Source of the DNA: Orthonyx spaldingii
Lineage: Eukaryota > Chordata > Aves > Passeriformes > Orthonychidae
Direction of reading: 5' to 3'
Assembly (NCBI GenBank): GCA_013397795.1
Contig: VZTJ01001778.1
Coordinates: 664,319 to 728,318 of the forward strand
DNA length: 64,000 nt
Shown here in pieces: positions 23,101-35,379 of this stretch. Numbering within the stretch: the stretch's first letter is position 1; each line of letters begins with the position of its first letter. Under the pieces are notes generated by a model. The model was not told the origin of the DNA and did no database searches. It saw only the letters and a list, made by a program, of their open reading frames with translations. A program made the translations under genes and the position numbers.

Positions 23101-26100
23101 CAAAACCGTCATGTTTTGATTCAATATTAGTTAAAACCTTGATTTTAAAATGATCGTAATTTCTACATAGGCTACTGACATCTTTTGTACTTCAAGTCTA
23201 AGCAATAATATCAGTTTTGTAATGTTTGCTTGCTACAAAACAATGGAATTTGACTTCTGCAAACACTAGCAGAACTGGTTTGTTCTTTGGATAGCAGAAC
23301 TGAAAAATAAAAACTATGTAAATCAACAGAGGTGCATAAGCTTGGCCCACTCTACAAATTAAAACCTTTATCCAGTAGTATTTCACACTTTTAGTAATTC
23401 ACAACAGTAATTAATAATCATCTCTTCTTAGAATTATGTCTTAGAAGCAAAAAAAATCTGTTATTGAAGGAAAATATGAATATTTCATATAAGAAGAAAA
23501 TTTCCAGAAGTCATCTCAGAAAAGACTCATTCTAGAATTAATAAATGAGACAAACCAGTCGTGATTCTGTATGTTTAACAAGAAAGAGCTGATTCAGTGG
23601 AGCTGAATGCAGTGTTTCCAGTACTTTCTGGCAAGTGAAAGAATAAAGAAGTAAAGAATGAAGTCAGGATCACGCCATGGGAATACCATCATATTTTTCT
23701 AATTAATTCCATTCAAGAAAACCTTAATTGAATATTTTAGAGTTAAGATAATAATGCTGCTAAGCAGCAATGCAATTTGCTGAAGTCAACAAAGCATGAC
23801 TGTGATAATATAAAGAAAAATTCAAAGACAGTGAATTTTCCCATTAGTCATATCTCATTCCCTTAGGATTTTATTTTCTGTGCTTTAGTTTTTAACCTCA
23901 GAGCCATATTCATGTATTATTAAATCACTGACAACTGTTGTTTAAAAATCTTGACTTCCTGAGCCCAGTTAATAATCCAGATGAGCAGTTTACCTCCCTA
24001 GGGGAATTTTCCTATGTGGAAGCTGGTATGACCTCTACTCAAAGAGTTTGCACACATAATTATATTTTTGATGGGCTCTACTTGTACACATAATTGGAAA
24101 ACAATTTGTAGTGAATTTTGTCTGGAAATTTGACCCATTACTTTTGCTTCTTTACTTTCGTGTCACCCATTCTAGTAAATAAAGAATACCTTTTTTGCCT
24201 TTTTCTAGTAAATAAAGAATACCTTTTTTGGGATACTCAAATTAATCAAATAACTTTTAAGTTATGCACTGGACATCTTTACAGATAGCCTGCATTATTT
24301 GGCAGAAGGCAAAAGTACACACATGTATTGTGAGCAGCACTTCATATCTATGTACAGTTAAGTTAAGAGGACAGTGGTTATGCTGTTCTAGGCCTGTATA
24401 ACCACACATTTTGGAATGTTTGAATAAATTGCTGAATGAACTTCAGTGACAATTAAATTTATCAGGTTTACAGAGAGCAGATGCCCCCTTTCCAACCACA
24501 CCCCCATTCAGACTTTTAGCAGGTGCCAGGAAGCAATGCAAACTAGTCCTAAGTAAAAAGTATTCATTGGTCAAAAATTTTGACATCTAGAAATCTCTGG
24601 TCATGTCCAAAATTCCAAGCCAGCCGGACTGGGCCTTTCCTTTTTAATTCCTCCCCTGTGGTTTGACAGATCTTACAGGAAAAGTGCAGAAGAGTTGATG
24701 GAGTCCCTGACAACTCTATAACTTTGCTCAGCCACTCTGGGGTCCAAACAGTCCACCACGGACTGAAGCGTATGTCTACACATTGTAAAATCTTCCTGGT
24801 TTTGAAAAAAAGGGGTAAATCACTGGAACAAGAAATTACAAATGAGCTTGAAGAGGATCTAAGTAACTTGGGACTTTCATTCTCTGGAAGAGTTTTACAT
24901 TATCCTAGCGAACTCCCTTTTATTGTGCTGTTAGCGACTGGGAAGCCTTTCTCCTGGCTGGATGCTTGTTTAACTTGGAAGGCCAAAGCCATTTTGTTTT
25001 GTAGTAAGTGTTTATATTAAGCATATAGTTTTCACCATCTATTTCCAAAGGAAATCAAGGGACCAGATATTTCCATATATTTCTAGCATTCTACAGTTAT
25101 TTTTCTAATCCATCTGACTACAAATGATGGCTTCCTACTTAGCACTGACTGTGAAAGGGTAAGGAAGTACAAAGCTGATACATGCTAAATGAACTATATG
25201 TTTTTTTAGAGCTCATATTAGAGATAATTAAAATACAGAACAATATCATCACAGTCACTTCTGAACATGGGAAAATTAAATAATGCTTTCTGGAAAAACA
25301 AAGGTATCTTTTGTGCTCTGAGATAAAGCTGCTGAACTAACTAAATATGCTTAAACAGGAACTGCTTGTAGACTGTAGCTTGAATGCCAATTTTCAAATG
25401 AGGGTGTATTTTTAGATGCAGTTCATGAATTGCTAAACCCAAGATTTTTAAGTGGAAGTGCAGAGCTCTTGCTGCAACAGTGTGCTAACAGTAATTGTGA
25501 TTAAAACAGAATAGGTAATGGCACAAGCAGAGCAACTACATATATTTAGATTTCTTCCAAAACCAGTATTGTGACAACTGAAGTAATGCATGTGCACATG
25601 TATTTCATCCCATACTGCAAAAATTAATATATTATTTGTGTTATGATTGCTTACATATTCTCCATCTCAAGCAAGGACTCTACTTGCTGATATATATTGT
25701 AAGTGGAATACAGACAGAAAGGAGACTACAAAGAGATAATAAAATAATAATGGTCTGAATGCCTGGTTTTGCTTGGCTTCTGCTTGTCAATAGCCTAAGT
25801 GTGATAAGTATTCTTTGTGTGTCACAGAAAGGGAGAGCTTTACAGAAGCATTTGAAGGGGCCTTATGGAGTAAAAGAGAAGCTCCTTTTGAAGGGAAATG
25901 GAGAGAGCCAACAGCAGAAGCAGGTGAAACGTGATGGTGTTCGCTCCAACACAGCACATGGAAAACACTGGATGATGTTACAGGCAGTGGGAGGAGTTGG
26001 CATCATAATAACAAGCAGCAACTTAATGAATATAAAATGGAGAACCACAAGCCACAGGTGAAGACATTTATCTTATGCTTGCTGTGGTGGGGAAGGATTA

Positions 26101-29046
26101 TACACTGACCAGTCGCACGATTTCTGGTAATAATCTGAATGTGTATAAATGTTTGCCTCTGCTGCAAGCAAGGTGAGGTTTGTAGAAATACAAGAAGCAG
26201 GCAAACCCCTTCTTAGGGAGTTTTGACAAAACATACAGCTAAGAAGGATTTGGTAACTGAGTCACATGCAGTTTTTAGTTTTAAAATCTTGGCTGAGCAG
26301 AAGTATGTGGATGGGTGATAATTCTGATGAGTATCAGTTTTCCATTACAAGTTGGGGCTATGACTTTCCATTTATTTTAACTTGCATGAAATTCATTCTA
26401 AAGTCAATCTTTTCACATCTGTTTTGTTTTAATGTTGTAACACTCTGCAAGGAGACTGTGGTTTAGACAGTTAATCAGAAGCAAAGCTTGTAATGGGTAG
26501 AGGAGGAGAATCTATGTGGTTATTGAATCCCCACCATTGTTTTTCTCTCTGGAGACCTTCTACAAAGTGAAGTGAAAAAAAACCCCTTTCACTATCTTAC
26601 TTTGAGCTTTGGGTTTGTCTCCCATACCTTATTAGTTGTACCTGCAAGCAGACCAAATAAATTAATAGGGATGAATACGACATGAATGACAGTGAAAGGT
26701 TGCGAAACAGTCTTAGGACATGTCTTTATTAAGATAAAAGTCAAATATAAGTCAGACTTTAAAAGAAAAAAAAGGCGAAGTCATCCCTCAATAGATATTC
26801 CTGTTTATCTATGGGTTGCCTTTGAAGGTACTTCTGCCTGTAACCTCTTGAGAGTGGTGCTAGATCTATAGAAATCCTTAGGGCACTAGCATAGTTGGAA
26901 TAACAGTCGGGAGATGTGATTCTCTTCAAACACTACTGCAGAATTCCGTACTGAGGAAGTGCAAAGGGGTGTCTGATGACGGCGAGGCATTTCTGCCTTC
27001 CCTCTCGTTGTTGAACTATTTACTGGGTTGTTACTATGTGGAAATGATTCCAGCAGCAAACTGAAAACCTAGAGACAGCTTTAAAACTATCTGAAATATG
27101 CAGAGGCTTTGTGATCCAAGAGGAATGGTTATGAGTGATGACTTTAATCTCCCATATCACCCATGGAAAAGATTCCCCATTTCTTGAGCTGCAGCTGTAC
27201 TTTCCCGCAGTTACCAACGTGACCCAGTCCTGCCTAGCACGGGGGTGGTCAGTGAGAATACATGAACAGGAAGACACCAGAGAGAACTACGTGGGGTGCA
27301 AAACAGAAGATGGAAGTCTGCATTAAAAACATGCCCTGGGTGTTCTTTGATCCTAGTTTTCTATGACAGCTTCAGAGGCACAAAGGTAATGTGCACTTAT
27401 CTGGGTGGCAACCCTGATGCTGTATTCACCATGGGTTTTGGCAATAAATATAATGTTGTTTTCCTAATAGTAATTATGGCTCTGAGAGGTATAAAATGCC
27501 TGTGTTCATTCCAGTGGAATATTAAGTTTGAAGTCTAAAGTGAAGCCCTAAAATTTCCACCATTATTAGTTATTACACTGTTAATAATTTTAGCAGAAAC
27601 ATCCAGCTATTTCAAGCCTGTGAATGGAATTTTAAGTGTCACCAGGTTTTCTTCTGATCTGACTTCATACCTACAGTTTACTAAGAATAAAAAAGCAGTT
27701 TACCTTGTGATGGAATAACATTCTGGAATGTGTTTTAGTAAATGGTCCTTTTAAAATGTGGTTTTTTTTCCTCTCAGGTTTGTATTAATTTTAAATTAAT
27801 GCAGCTATAGTTGAAAAATTAGTCTTGTACTCTCCTGGGCATGTTTTACAATGGCAGGAAATGGTTTATGGTCACCTTCAGTTAGCATTGACAATAAAGA
27901 CTCTATTCCATAATACCCATGAATTAAGGCTAATATCCCCTTTTAAAATTTTTTTTTAAATGTGATTTCTATTACTCCACATTTCCCTCCTTTGTCCATA
28001 CTTCTAGAGGAATACTGCTTCAATATTCTGTTTGGAAGTTCCACAGGAACTCAGTTTTATGCTGAATGTCACGTTTTTTCTGGTAATATACTGCTGTTAA
28101 TTCCTCTGATTTCTCAGACTTTTTAAGATGTGCATTTCACTGCCACTCACTCTCTGCTGGTTTGAATGGCAAGATTAGGTGCCATGTCCCTTGCCAGTTC
28201 ATCTTTCCCTGGAATCTCTTTCTCCTCTCTTGGGTCAATCATGCTGAAGGTAGCTAAAATGTAATTTTATCTAACATGTCAATGTCACTCTATTAACTTT
28301 CCTCTGTGGTATGCTGTTTCCATTATAGGAATTTAGAGGCTTGGGAAGGGAATGAATATCCAGCTTTAGGCAGGCAAATTTGGAGTTTCTTCCAAAGCTT
28401 CTCAGAGTCATTGTTCATGCACTTCTTTTCTCCTCACATCAATATGTCATTTATTTGTATCAAGGTATGCTGCATTAGCATCTGTAATTCACTACTTTTC
28501 CAGTAAAGCTGCTGCTGGGCTGTGCAATGGGAATGCCAGCTGGAGGAAACTATTTCCTTCAAAGTAGTATGCTCACAAAAATCTTGTGGGTTGGATTTTT
28601 TTCCTTAACAGTACCTGCTTGCAAACCATCAACACATTGCCTGTATAAAAATATTTGCCATCTGATACATCTCCAGAAGTACCTCTACTTGTAGAAATTT
28701 TCCTTGAGTAAAATGTTCACATTACATATATATATATGTATATAATTTCCATGGTGATGCACATCAGGTAAGAACTGTAGGTTTTGTTTGTTTAGAGATG
28801 ACGAGTGAACAATGGACTCTGCTTTGCTACTAAATGCACAAATGTTAGAACAGTGAGTCTGTCCAGCTTCATTTTCAACTGCTCCTCAAGAGAGAGAGAA
28901 AAATGTGCTGAAAGGCAGGGACTGGGTGGGGGCTGGGTGGTGACTGGGCTATTCACTTCTTTTCTGCACAGTTAGAAGAGCTTCTCTCCTGTGGGTCACA
29001 CACTTAGGCAGAACCACATTTTTTTTTTTGCTTGCTGCCTCACTGA
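20171..29046. other. Large gene-free AT-rich stretch
   Basis: Nearly 9 kb with no recognisable gene or retroelement. It holds a 33-bp duplication at 24170, and short open frames (for example 24724-25020 and 25759-26061 on the + strand) with no recognisable domain. It may include conserved non-coding elements, which cannot be told without alignment. Confidence 0.45.
24170..24229. repeat. Short tandem duplication, 33-bp period
   Basis: The segment 'ttctagtaaataaagaat' plus 'acctttttt' occurs at 24170 and again at 24203 with only a short spacer (gccttt) between the copies. It is a local duplication, probably replication slippage. Confidence 0.9.
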
Positions 29047-29162
29047 AGAAAGAACCGTAGAACAGCCTGGGTTGGAAGGGACCTTAAAGATGGTCTTGTT
29101 CTAATCACCCTGCCATGGGCAGGGACATTTTCACTAGATCAGGTTGCTCGGAGCTTCATGTG
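29047..29162 (-). mobile_element. CR1 LINE 3' end fragment
   Basis: Inverted CR1 3' terminus, with 'cctgggttggaagggacc', 'ccctgccatgggcaggga' and 'actagatcaggttgctc' in order. Truncated at about 115 bp, a typical very short CR1 insertion. Confidence 0.88.
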
Positions 29163-31152
29163 TCTGCTTGATTTGATCACAAACTTGACACAGTTTTAAC
29201 TCAGAATTGAGACTTCATCTGTTTGCGCTACTACAAAGTGAGGTCTTTTCATGTCTATAACTTACCCATACATCTGGTTCCTAAACTCATATTGTGAAAA
29301 TCAAATCACAATTAGACACCTCAACTTTCACATCCCTCCTTCTTTTTGTCATGTGTAAGTTCCTGTGTTGACAACAGTGCACTGGTTGCTAATACCCATG
29401 TGCTGGCATCACAGTATTTTGTACACCCAATCCTAAGTGGATACCTCACCAACCTGTACTGCAATCGTCCATTGGTCTGTGTAGAATTCTCCTGAATTCT
29501 AGCATTTCAGGAGAGCTAGCAATGCTGTTTGTCGTCCTCTCTGTCCCCATTGTTAAACAATAATGCAATGTATTGCAGTTTTTGCGTCTTTTTCAAGTTC
29601 TCAAAGGCAGGGTCTCTAACAGAGGTCTGTTTCATTCAGGGTTTTAGTCTAACCGGTCAGCACTGTGTCACAGGCACCTCTGAACAGCACAATAACCAAC
29701 CCCACTGGTCCACAAAACAAAAGGGCCTCTGTGGCAACAAGCTGCCACAGAAGAGACACTACCATGGAGACTATTCGTGATCCTGTAAGAAAGATCCATT
29801 GTACTTCACATCCCTTTGTTCTGAAAGCAGTAGGAAAGATCTCACATCCATTCATCACGAGCCAATGCGTTATTCCAAGTTTAGAGTTTGGGAACTGGAA
29901 AAGTGTTAAAACTCACCAAAAATAGTCTGCCTGGGATAAGAAGATTAGAAAGGAAGTGCAACATATATCAGTTGAGCTGGAAGAGTACCCAGAAGTACTG
30001 AAGCTTCAATTTGAGAATTAAAGTATGAAGAAAAGGGAGTTACCTGCACTGTCCAAGTAATCATTAGTTTTGGGAAAAAGTACATGAATGCATGTATACA
30101 TAAGCAGAAGAAGGACGGAAGAGAAAAAAGTAAGAGATTAAAGCTGATTTCTTGTAGTGTAAGGCTAAGGACAATGCATTAACTTTTAATTTAGTTATGG
30201 GCATTTGCATCCTTTTTTACATCCATGAACCTTGTTTCAGTTTTCCTGAGTTGCCTGTTTTCCCTTAAGTCATATGTGAAAGAATATTCTGTGGATAGGT
30301 GCACTACAAGGAATATGAGTCGGAGATTGCAGACAAGGCATGTTGTTGCTGTGATCAAACTTTTTTTGCATGTGTGCTAGACCCATGTGTTCATCCAGCG
30401 CCGTAGGGTCAAATGACATTCCAGGAGCAGGTGCCCAGCCACTACATCCACACTCAGTGTATGTTCCCCACAGGGAAAGTCGAATCTCCTATCTCAAATT
30501 TCTACCTGAAAAAAAAATCTTGGAGAATCTTATTTGGAAACATTTTGTAACTTATTTTGTGCCTTATTTACCCCAAGATAGAATACAACAGTTCTGTGAA
30601 TTCACTCAAACCCAGGCTACAAATCTGATGGTAAAAACTTGGGCTTTTTTCTTTATATTCTTTGTAGATATGCAGGAAGAATTTTGATAGAAGTTAGTGC
30701 ATTCTTGATGTTAATGTAGATTTGGTTTTATTTTTTTCTCTGACTTTCAGGTTTTTATAATTTTAGGTATCAGTCTTTCAAAATCTGATTCCAAGTGAAC
30801 ATCTCTCAGTTAGCATATGATCTCAAACTTATTTTTGGAACATGCAAAAATACCAAAAGGGTTCACTAATCTTCTAATGAGATAAAATTACCTCTGAAGG
30901 ATAAAATTAGCATGCTGGAAATTTTCCAACAATTATATTTTTACAGCCCTACCATGTATATTATACAGTGTATTTTTAAAGAATCAGTACTCTGAAATAT
31001 ACATTCCTTATGTCTTCTGCACACTATATTTTGAAAAAAAGATTAATGTGATAATTATTTTTCTAAAATCTCTCATTATTTATGAAGAATTATCCATATT
31101 GTATAATCTTGTTATTACAAGAAATAAAATATTAGTAATGAAATGGGCATCC
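29163..31152. other. Intergenic DNA, nothing recognised
   Basis: No supported gene. The open frames at 29529-29925 (+) and 29649-29858 (-) overlap each other and have no domain. Confidence 0.45.
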
Positions 31153-31742
31153 TGATTTTGGCAGGAACAGAGTTAATTTTCTTCTTAGTAGCTGGTTCAG
31201 TGCTGTACTTTGGATTTAGTATGAGAACCATGTTGGTAACACAATGATGTTTCAGTTGTGGCTCAGTAGTGCAAGCTGTAAGTCCAGGACTTTTCAGTGT
31301 CTGGTGCTCTGCCAGTGAGGAGGGGCACAAGAAGCCAGGAGGGAGCATGGCCAGGACAGCTGACCCGAACTGGCCAAAGGGATATTCCATACCATAGATT
31401 CATGCCCAGTGTATAAACTGGGGGGAGTTGGCCTGGTGGCACAGGTCACTGCTCAGGGCTGGGCTGGGCTTCAGGCAGTGGGTGGTGAGCAATTGTATTG
31501 CGCATCACTTGTCTTTCTGGAGGTTTATTCCTCTTTTTTTTTTTGTTATCTCCGATTTTCTTACTGTGAATATTATTATGGTTATTGTCACTATAGTGTC
31601 TTAATTTCAATTATTAAAAAGATCTTATTTCAAACCCATGAGTTTTAACTTTTTCTGATCCTTTTCCCTATCCCACTGGGGTGGGGAGAGTGAGTGAGCA
31701 GCTGTGAGGGGGTTAGTTGCTGACTGGGGTTAAACTATGGCA
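31153..31742 (+). mobile_element. Solo LTR of an avian endogenous retrovirus (ERVL-like), + strand
   Basis: The order of landmarks is: a TG start, 'aacagagttaattttcttct', 'agctggttcagtgctgta', 'ccaggacagctgacccga', the TATA region 'cagtgtataaactggggg' at about 31401, the 'gtgagcaattgtattg' block near 31487, a polyadenylation-like ATTAAA near 31613, and the end 'ctggggttaaactatgg' followed by CA. It is the same family as the - strand copy at 2563-3116. There is no internal coding region next to it and no clear target-site duplication. Confidence 0.85.
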
Positions 31743-31929
31743 CAGAATAAAAGAAAAAAAATGGTTTAAAATAATTTAAATTTGAAATTTACTTTCCAAA
31801 ATCAGGAGTGAAGGGACTGATGAGTCAAAAGCACACTGATTCCATCACCCAGAGTTCAATAAACAGAAAAGAACCCGCGCCATCTGTATTTTCTGAAAAA
31901 TGGGAAAGTACAGGACAAGGGGATCGGCT

Positions 31930-32315
31930 TTTCTAGGAATGATAGGTTACCAATAACAACCTGCTTTGTGCTGCACTATTCAGCATATTCATAAATGGTC
32001 TGAAGAAGAGATGAGGAGTCAGGTCACAAAGCCTGATGAGGCTATCAAATTATTTAGGTTAATAAAGATGTGACAACCTTGATTATCTGCAGACAAATTT
32101 ATGGGAGTGACCGATCAATAAGATGGAGTTCAGTGTAGATAAATGCAAAGTGCTGCACAAGAGGAAAAGGGGCCTTGCTTCAGGTATGAAATGGCGGGAT
32201 CTAATCTGGTCATTACTTCTCGAGAGTCTTGGAGTTATGAAAAGGGCCTCATGGGAACATCAGTCTGGTGATCACCAGATGAAAAACAAAAACCAAAAAC
32301 TAGTAAATGTTAAAA
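31930..32315 (+). mobile_element. CR1-like LINE fragment (end of reverse transcriptase region)
   Basis: Landmarks such as 'cctgctttgtgctgcacta', 'cagcatattcataaatgg', 'gatgaggctatcaaatta' and 'agttcagtgtagataaatgc', followed by 'aaagtgctgcac', match the C-terminal part of a CR1/L3-type LINE ORF2 (motifs like FSVDKCKVLH, which is visible in frame at 32123-32160). The frame is broken repeatedly and both ends are missing. Very close to it on the other strand is another CR1 piece, so this is a nested or composite repeat area. Confidence 0.75.
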
Positions 32316-32393
32316 AATCAGCCAAGAACAAAATAAATAATATCTTTTTGCTGCCACAAAAATCCATATTTTGCTTGTATCTTCTGTATAGGT

Positions 32394-32765
32394 AAAGAAT
32401 CATAGAAATATTGGTTGAGAGGGACCTCTGCAGGTCACCCAGCCCAACCTTTCCCTTGAAGCAGGGCTATTGCCAACACTAGATCAGATCAGCTGTGGCT
32501 TTGTTTATCTGAGTGTTGGAAACTACCAAGGATGGTGGTTCCACAACTTGTCTGGGGAATATGTTCCAGTGTTGCACGTTCCTTTTGGTGAAGAAATTTT
32601 TCCCATGTCCAGTTTGAACCTCCTGAGCTGCAGTTGTTGTTGCTCAATATAGCTGCCCAATGCAAGTCGCTGCTGCTCCTTGTTTTCTACTTGCCACTGT
32701 CAAGAAGTGTTTGGCTGCACCTTCCTTCAGATGCTTTTCTGGTCCCTGAATTTCAGCAATAGGAT
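32394..32765 (-). mobile_element. CR1 LINE 3' fragment, - strand
   Basis: Inverted CR1 3' end at about 32398 (atcatagaaat, then 'gagagggacctctg'), followed by 'cacccagcccaacctt', 'ggttccacaacttgtctgg' and 'gaatatgttccagtg', and 'ggtgaagaaatttttccc'. Diverged and 5'-truncated. It lies tail-to-tail with the + strand LINE piece just before it. Confidence 0.8.
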
Positions 32766-33879
32766 GGAAAACAGGAACGTTTTTGATGTAAAGCACAGCC
32801 AACTAAAATAGAATTCTTCAGGGTGGGAGACAAGTTACAGAGCATACAACAAAGATGTAGTGAGCATCAAATGAAGCTAGCAGTAGCCAGGTGGAAAAGA
32901 CACTAAAAGAGGTAAGATTTTGCATAATATATGTTTGACCTGGGGACCTTGTTACCAGAGCAAGTTGTAGATGCTACAGATCTATGTAGGTTAAAGAGAG
33001 GACAGGCAAGTGCCTGACAGAGAAATCCAGTGAAGCTCACTAAGTTCATAGAAACTACATCTGCCTCAGAAAATCTCTGAGTTTGAAATATTGGTGGCAG
33101 TGAAAGTGCTGGAGGGGACTACTTCCTTTAGTAGTGCAACGTAATGTTGGTCTAGCAAAGCCCTCAGTCTCACCCAGTGTGGAAGCTCTTATGGTCAAGA
33201 AATTGCTTGTGAAACTTAACTAACTTACCCTCATTCCTGTCTTGCCTTGTTAATTACGTTGGGAATTGTTCAACTCGTTTACTCAGGCACATTAATTATT
33301 ATTATATTATTATTATTTAGCTTTGCTTTGTGTGCAAAAACAACAACAAAACCAGAACTGCAAACAAAATTTACATTTTGAAGAAATAAGTCTCATTCTA
33401 CACAATGAAACTGCAGGCTGCACTTGGCCTGAGCCTTATTTCCAACCTGTTTACATAATTGGATCCACTAAATTTTGGCAGTTAAGACTTTTAAAGGAAG
33501 GATATGCCTATGATTAAAGCAACGAGGCAGCTCTCTGGAAGTCTCACTCTGATCTCCAGCAATGCCACAAATTTCCTGCTGTTTTTGGCAAATCCATGGG
33601 CCTTCATTTAGCGTGAAATGAGTTTTCAGCAGATGAGCTCAATGGAAGTGCTCGGGTTAAGCACTTGCAGAACAGTTTAGTGAAGGTGCTCCTCACCTCG
33701 TGCATCTGTGTGGCAGTGGGAAGCTTTGGGGAGGACCCTGTTGTAGTGCCAGGAGGTGATCCAAGGAGGAGAGACCACCACACAAAGCTTTCTGCCTTGG
33801 GAGGGGCCACAGGGACACCGAGGGAAATAAGGACGGCAAAGAGGAACAAAGAGGGATGAGGAAAGGAGGAAGGTGTTTC
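32766..33879. other. Intergenic DNA upstream of the PRSS35 CpG island
   Basis: Contains an ATT-rich simple stretch at 33295-33318. No gene or known repeat is visible. GC content rises from about 33.7 kb towards the island. Confidence 0.45.
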
Positions 33880-34720
33880 TCACCTGGCCTCTGAGGCCGT
33901 GAAGAGCGGGGATGGTCCAGAGGAGCGGGGCAGGGAGGGTCCCTGAGGAGCGAGGCGCTCCGAGACAGGGGCGAGGGCAGGGAGGAGCGGGCAGGCCACG
34001 GTCCGTGGGAACGCCACTCCCCGCTCCTCGCCTTGCCCAGGAGCGCTCCTGCGGGGCAGGGGCAGCGGCCCTCCCTCCCCTCTGCCGCCGGGTCCCACCG
34101 CTCACACAGGTGGAGCGGGGCGAGCCCCGCCGCCCTTCTCTTGGGACGGGGTTCCGCCGCCTCCCCGCTTGTCCCCGCCTCGCCAGCCCGGCCCCGCAGC
34201 CTCTCCCGCCCCGTCCCCGTGCGGGTCACCCCGGCCCCGCGCCCGGCGCCCAGAGGAAGCCGCTGCCGGGGCGATGCGCCTCCCCGGCAGGCAGGCAGAG
34301 CCCCTTCTTCCCTTCCCATCCGAGGAGACACCGGGATCTGCCTCCGCTCCCCTCGGCCCTCCCCCTCGCGCCCTCCCGGCTTCCTCCCTCTCGCCTTCTT
34401 CTTTTTTTTTTCTTTTTTTATTTTTTTTCTTTTTCCATCCCCTCCCCCGCCTGGGAAGACCTGGCCGCTCCCCCTGCCCCGTCCTCAGTAGCCGCGGGCG
34501 CTGGGCGGCGGACGAGCGGCGCGGAGCGGGGCGTGGGGAGCTTGAGCCCCGGGGCTGCGGCCGCCCTCCCTCCCCTCCGTCCGTCCTTCGGCTGCCAGGT
34601 ATGACCGAGACCCTTCCCGCCGTCGGCCTCGGGGGAAGAGGCAGCCCCGAGAGACCTGGGTGGGCAGGAGCGGAGCTGGGGATGGGGGCTGAGGGGGACC
34701 GGGCACTCCGAGGTAACCAG
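33880..34720. promoter_or_regulatory. PRSS35: CpG island, probable PRSS35 promoter
   Basis: Dense CpG and GC-rich sequence interrupted by one pyrimidine tract (34399-34440, T-rich with C). It is the nearest CpG island upstream of the PRSS35 coding exon and ends next to a strong splice-donor match, as expected for a 5' non-coding exon. No TATA box is evident. Large open frames cross the island on both strands (for example 33912-34604 + and 33693-34331 -), but they are low-complexity Pro/Arg/Ala/Gly products of GC-rich DNA and are not called. Confidence 0.65.
34441..34598 (+). other. PRSS35: Candidate non-coding first exon of PRSS35
   Basis: The sequence 'ctgccag' followed by 'gtatga' gives a near-ideal donor, with the intron starting at 34599. 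The coding exon acceptor at 40420 would close an intron of about 5.8 kb. Human PRSS35 is, to my knowledge, built from a 5' UTR exon and one coding exon, which fits. The exon start is not determinable from the sequence and the value given is only a guess inside the island. Transcript data could move this exon or add others. Confidence 0.4.
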
Positions 34721-35379
34721 CGTCTCTAAGGTGATGGGTTTTTTTTGCGATGTCACTCTTCCTACGCGGGTCGTTCTAAAAAATGATGGTGCTGAGCCAT
34801 GTCAGTACCTTGAGTTTGGCAGCTGAGATGTTCTGTATGAAGTTCCTACCTCTTCAGCCTAATGGATATATTTTTGATAGGACTAAAACGCCACGCTTTT
34901 TTCTGGTCCTTGTTTTTCATATTTAAAGCCGGTTTCACAAGACGGCTTAATGGGACTGAGGCAAGGGGCATATTTTTTGGTTTTTCGGGGCTTTGTCTCT
35001 GTGCTGTGCCTTCTGCGAGGAGCAGGCAAGGAGCCTCTTCACCCTTCAAAACAAACTCTCCTTTAATTCTGATTCATCCCCTCAGCATTTGCGCTGCCAT
35101 CTCCGCGCTCCTCTGGAATTGACACTAATTTCATCCAGATCCGTCACTGCTGGGAGCAGATTTATCTTGGAATGGCAAAAATAAAAAAGCAGTGCCAAGG
35201 TATTTAACTTGCAGGCTTTGTGGAAGGGAAACTCCTTTGGATCAGGCGCGGGAAAGCAGAGCCTCCTGCGGAAAGCAGGACCAGGGCATGGCTAAGGAGA
35301 GATAAAGACTTACTCCCCAAATCCTCGTCTTCTTCCAGGATAGCCCTGGGCTTTAACACGCGAACCCCTGGGAGCGGCC

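Noticed and set aside
33693..34604. Long open frames on both strands across the first PRSS35-side CpG island (up to 230 codons)
   Set aside because: They overlap each other on opposite strands, are dominated by Pro, Arg, Ala, Gly and Ser, and show no domain. GC-rich DNA has few stop codons, so such frames are expected by chance.
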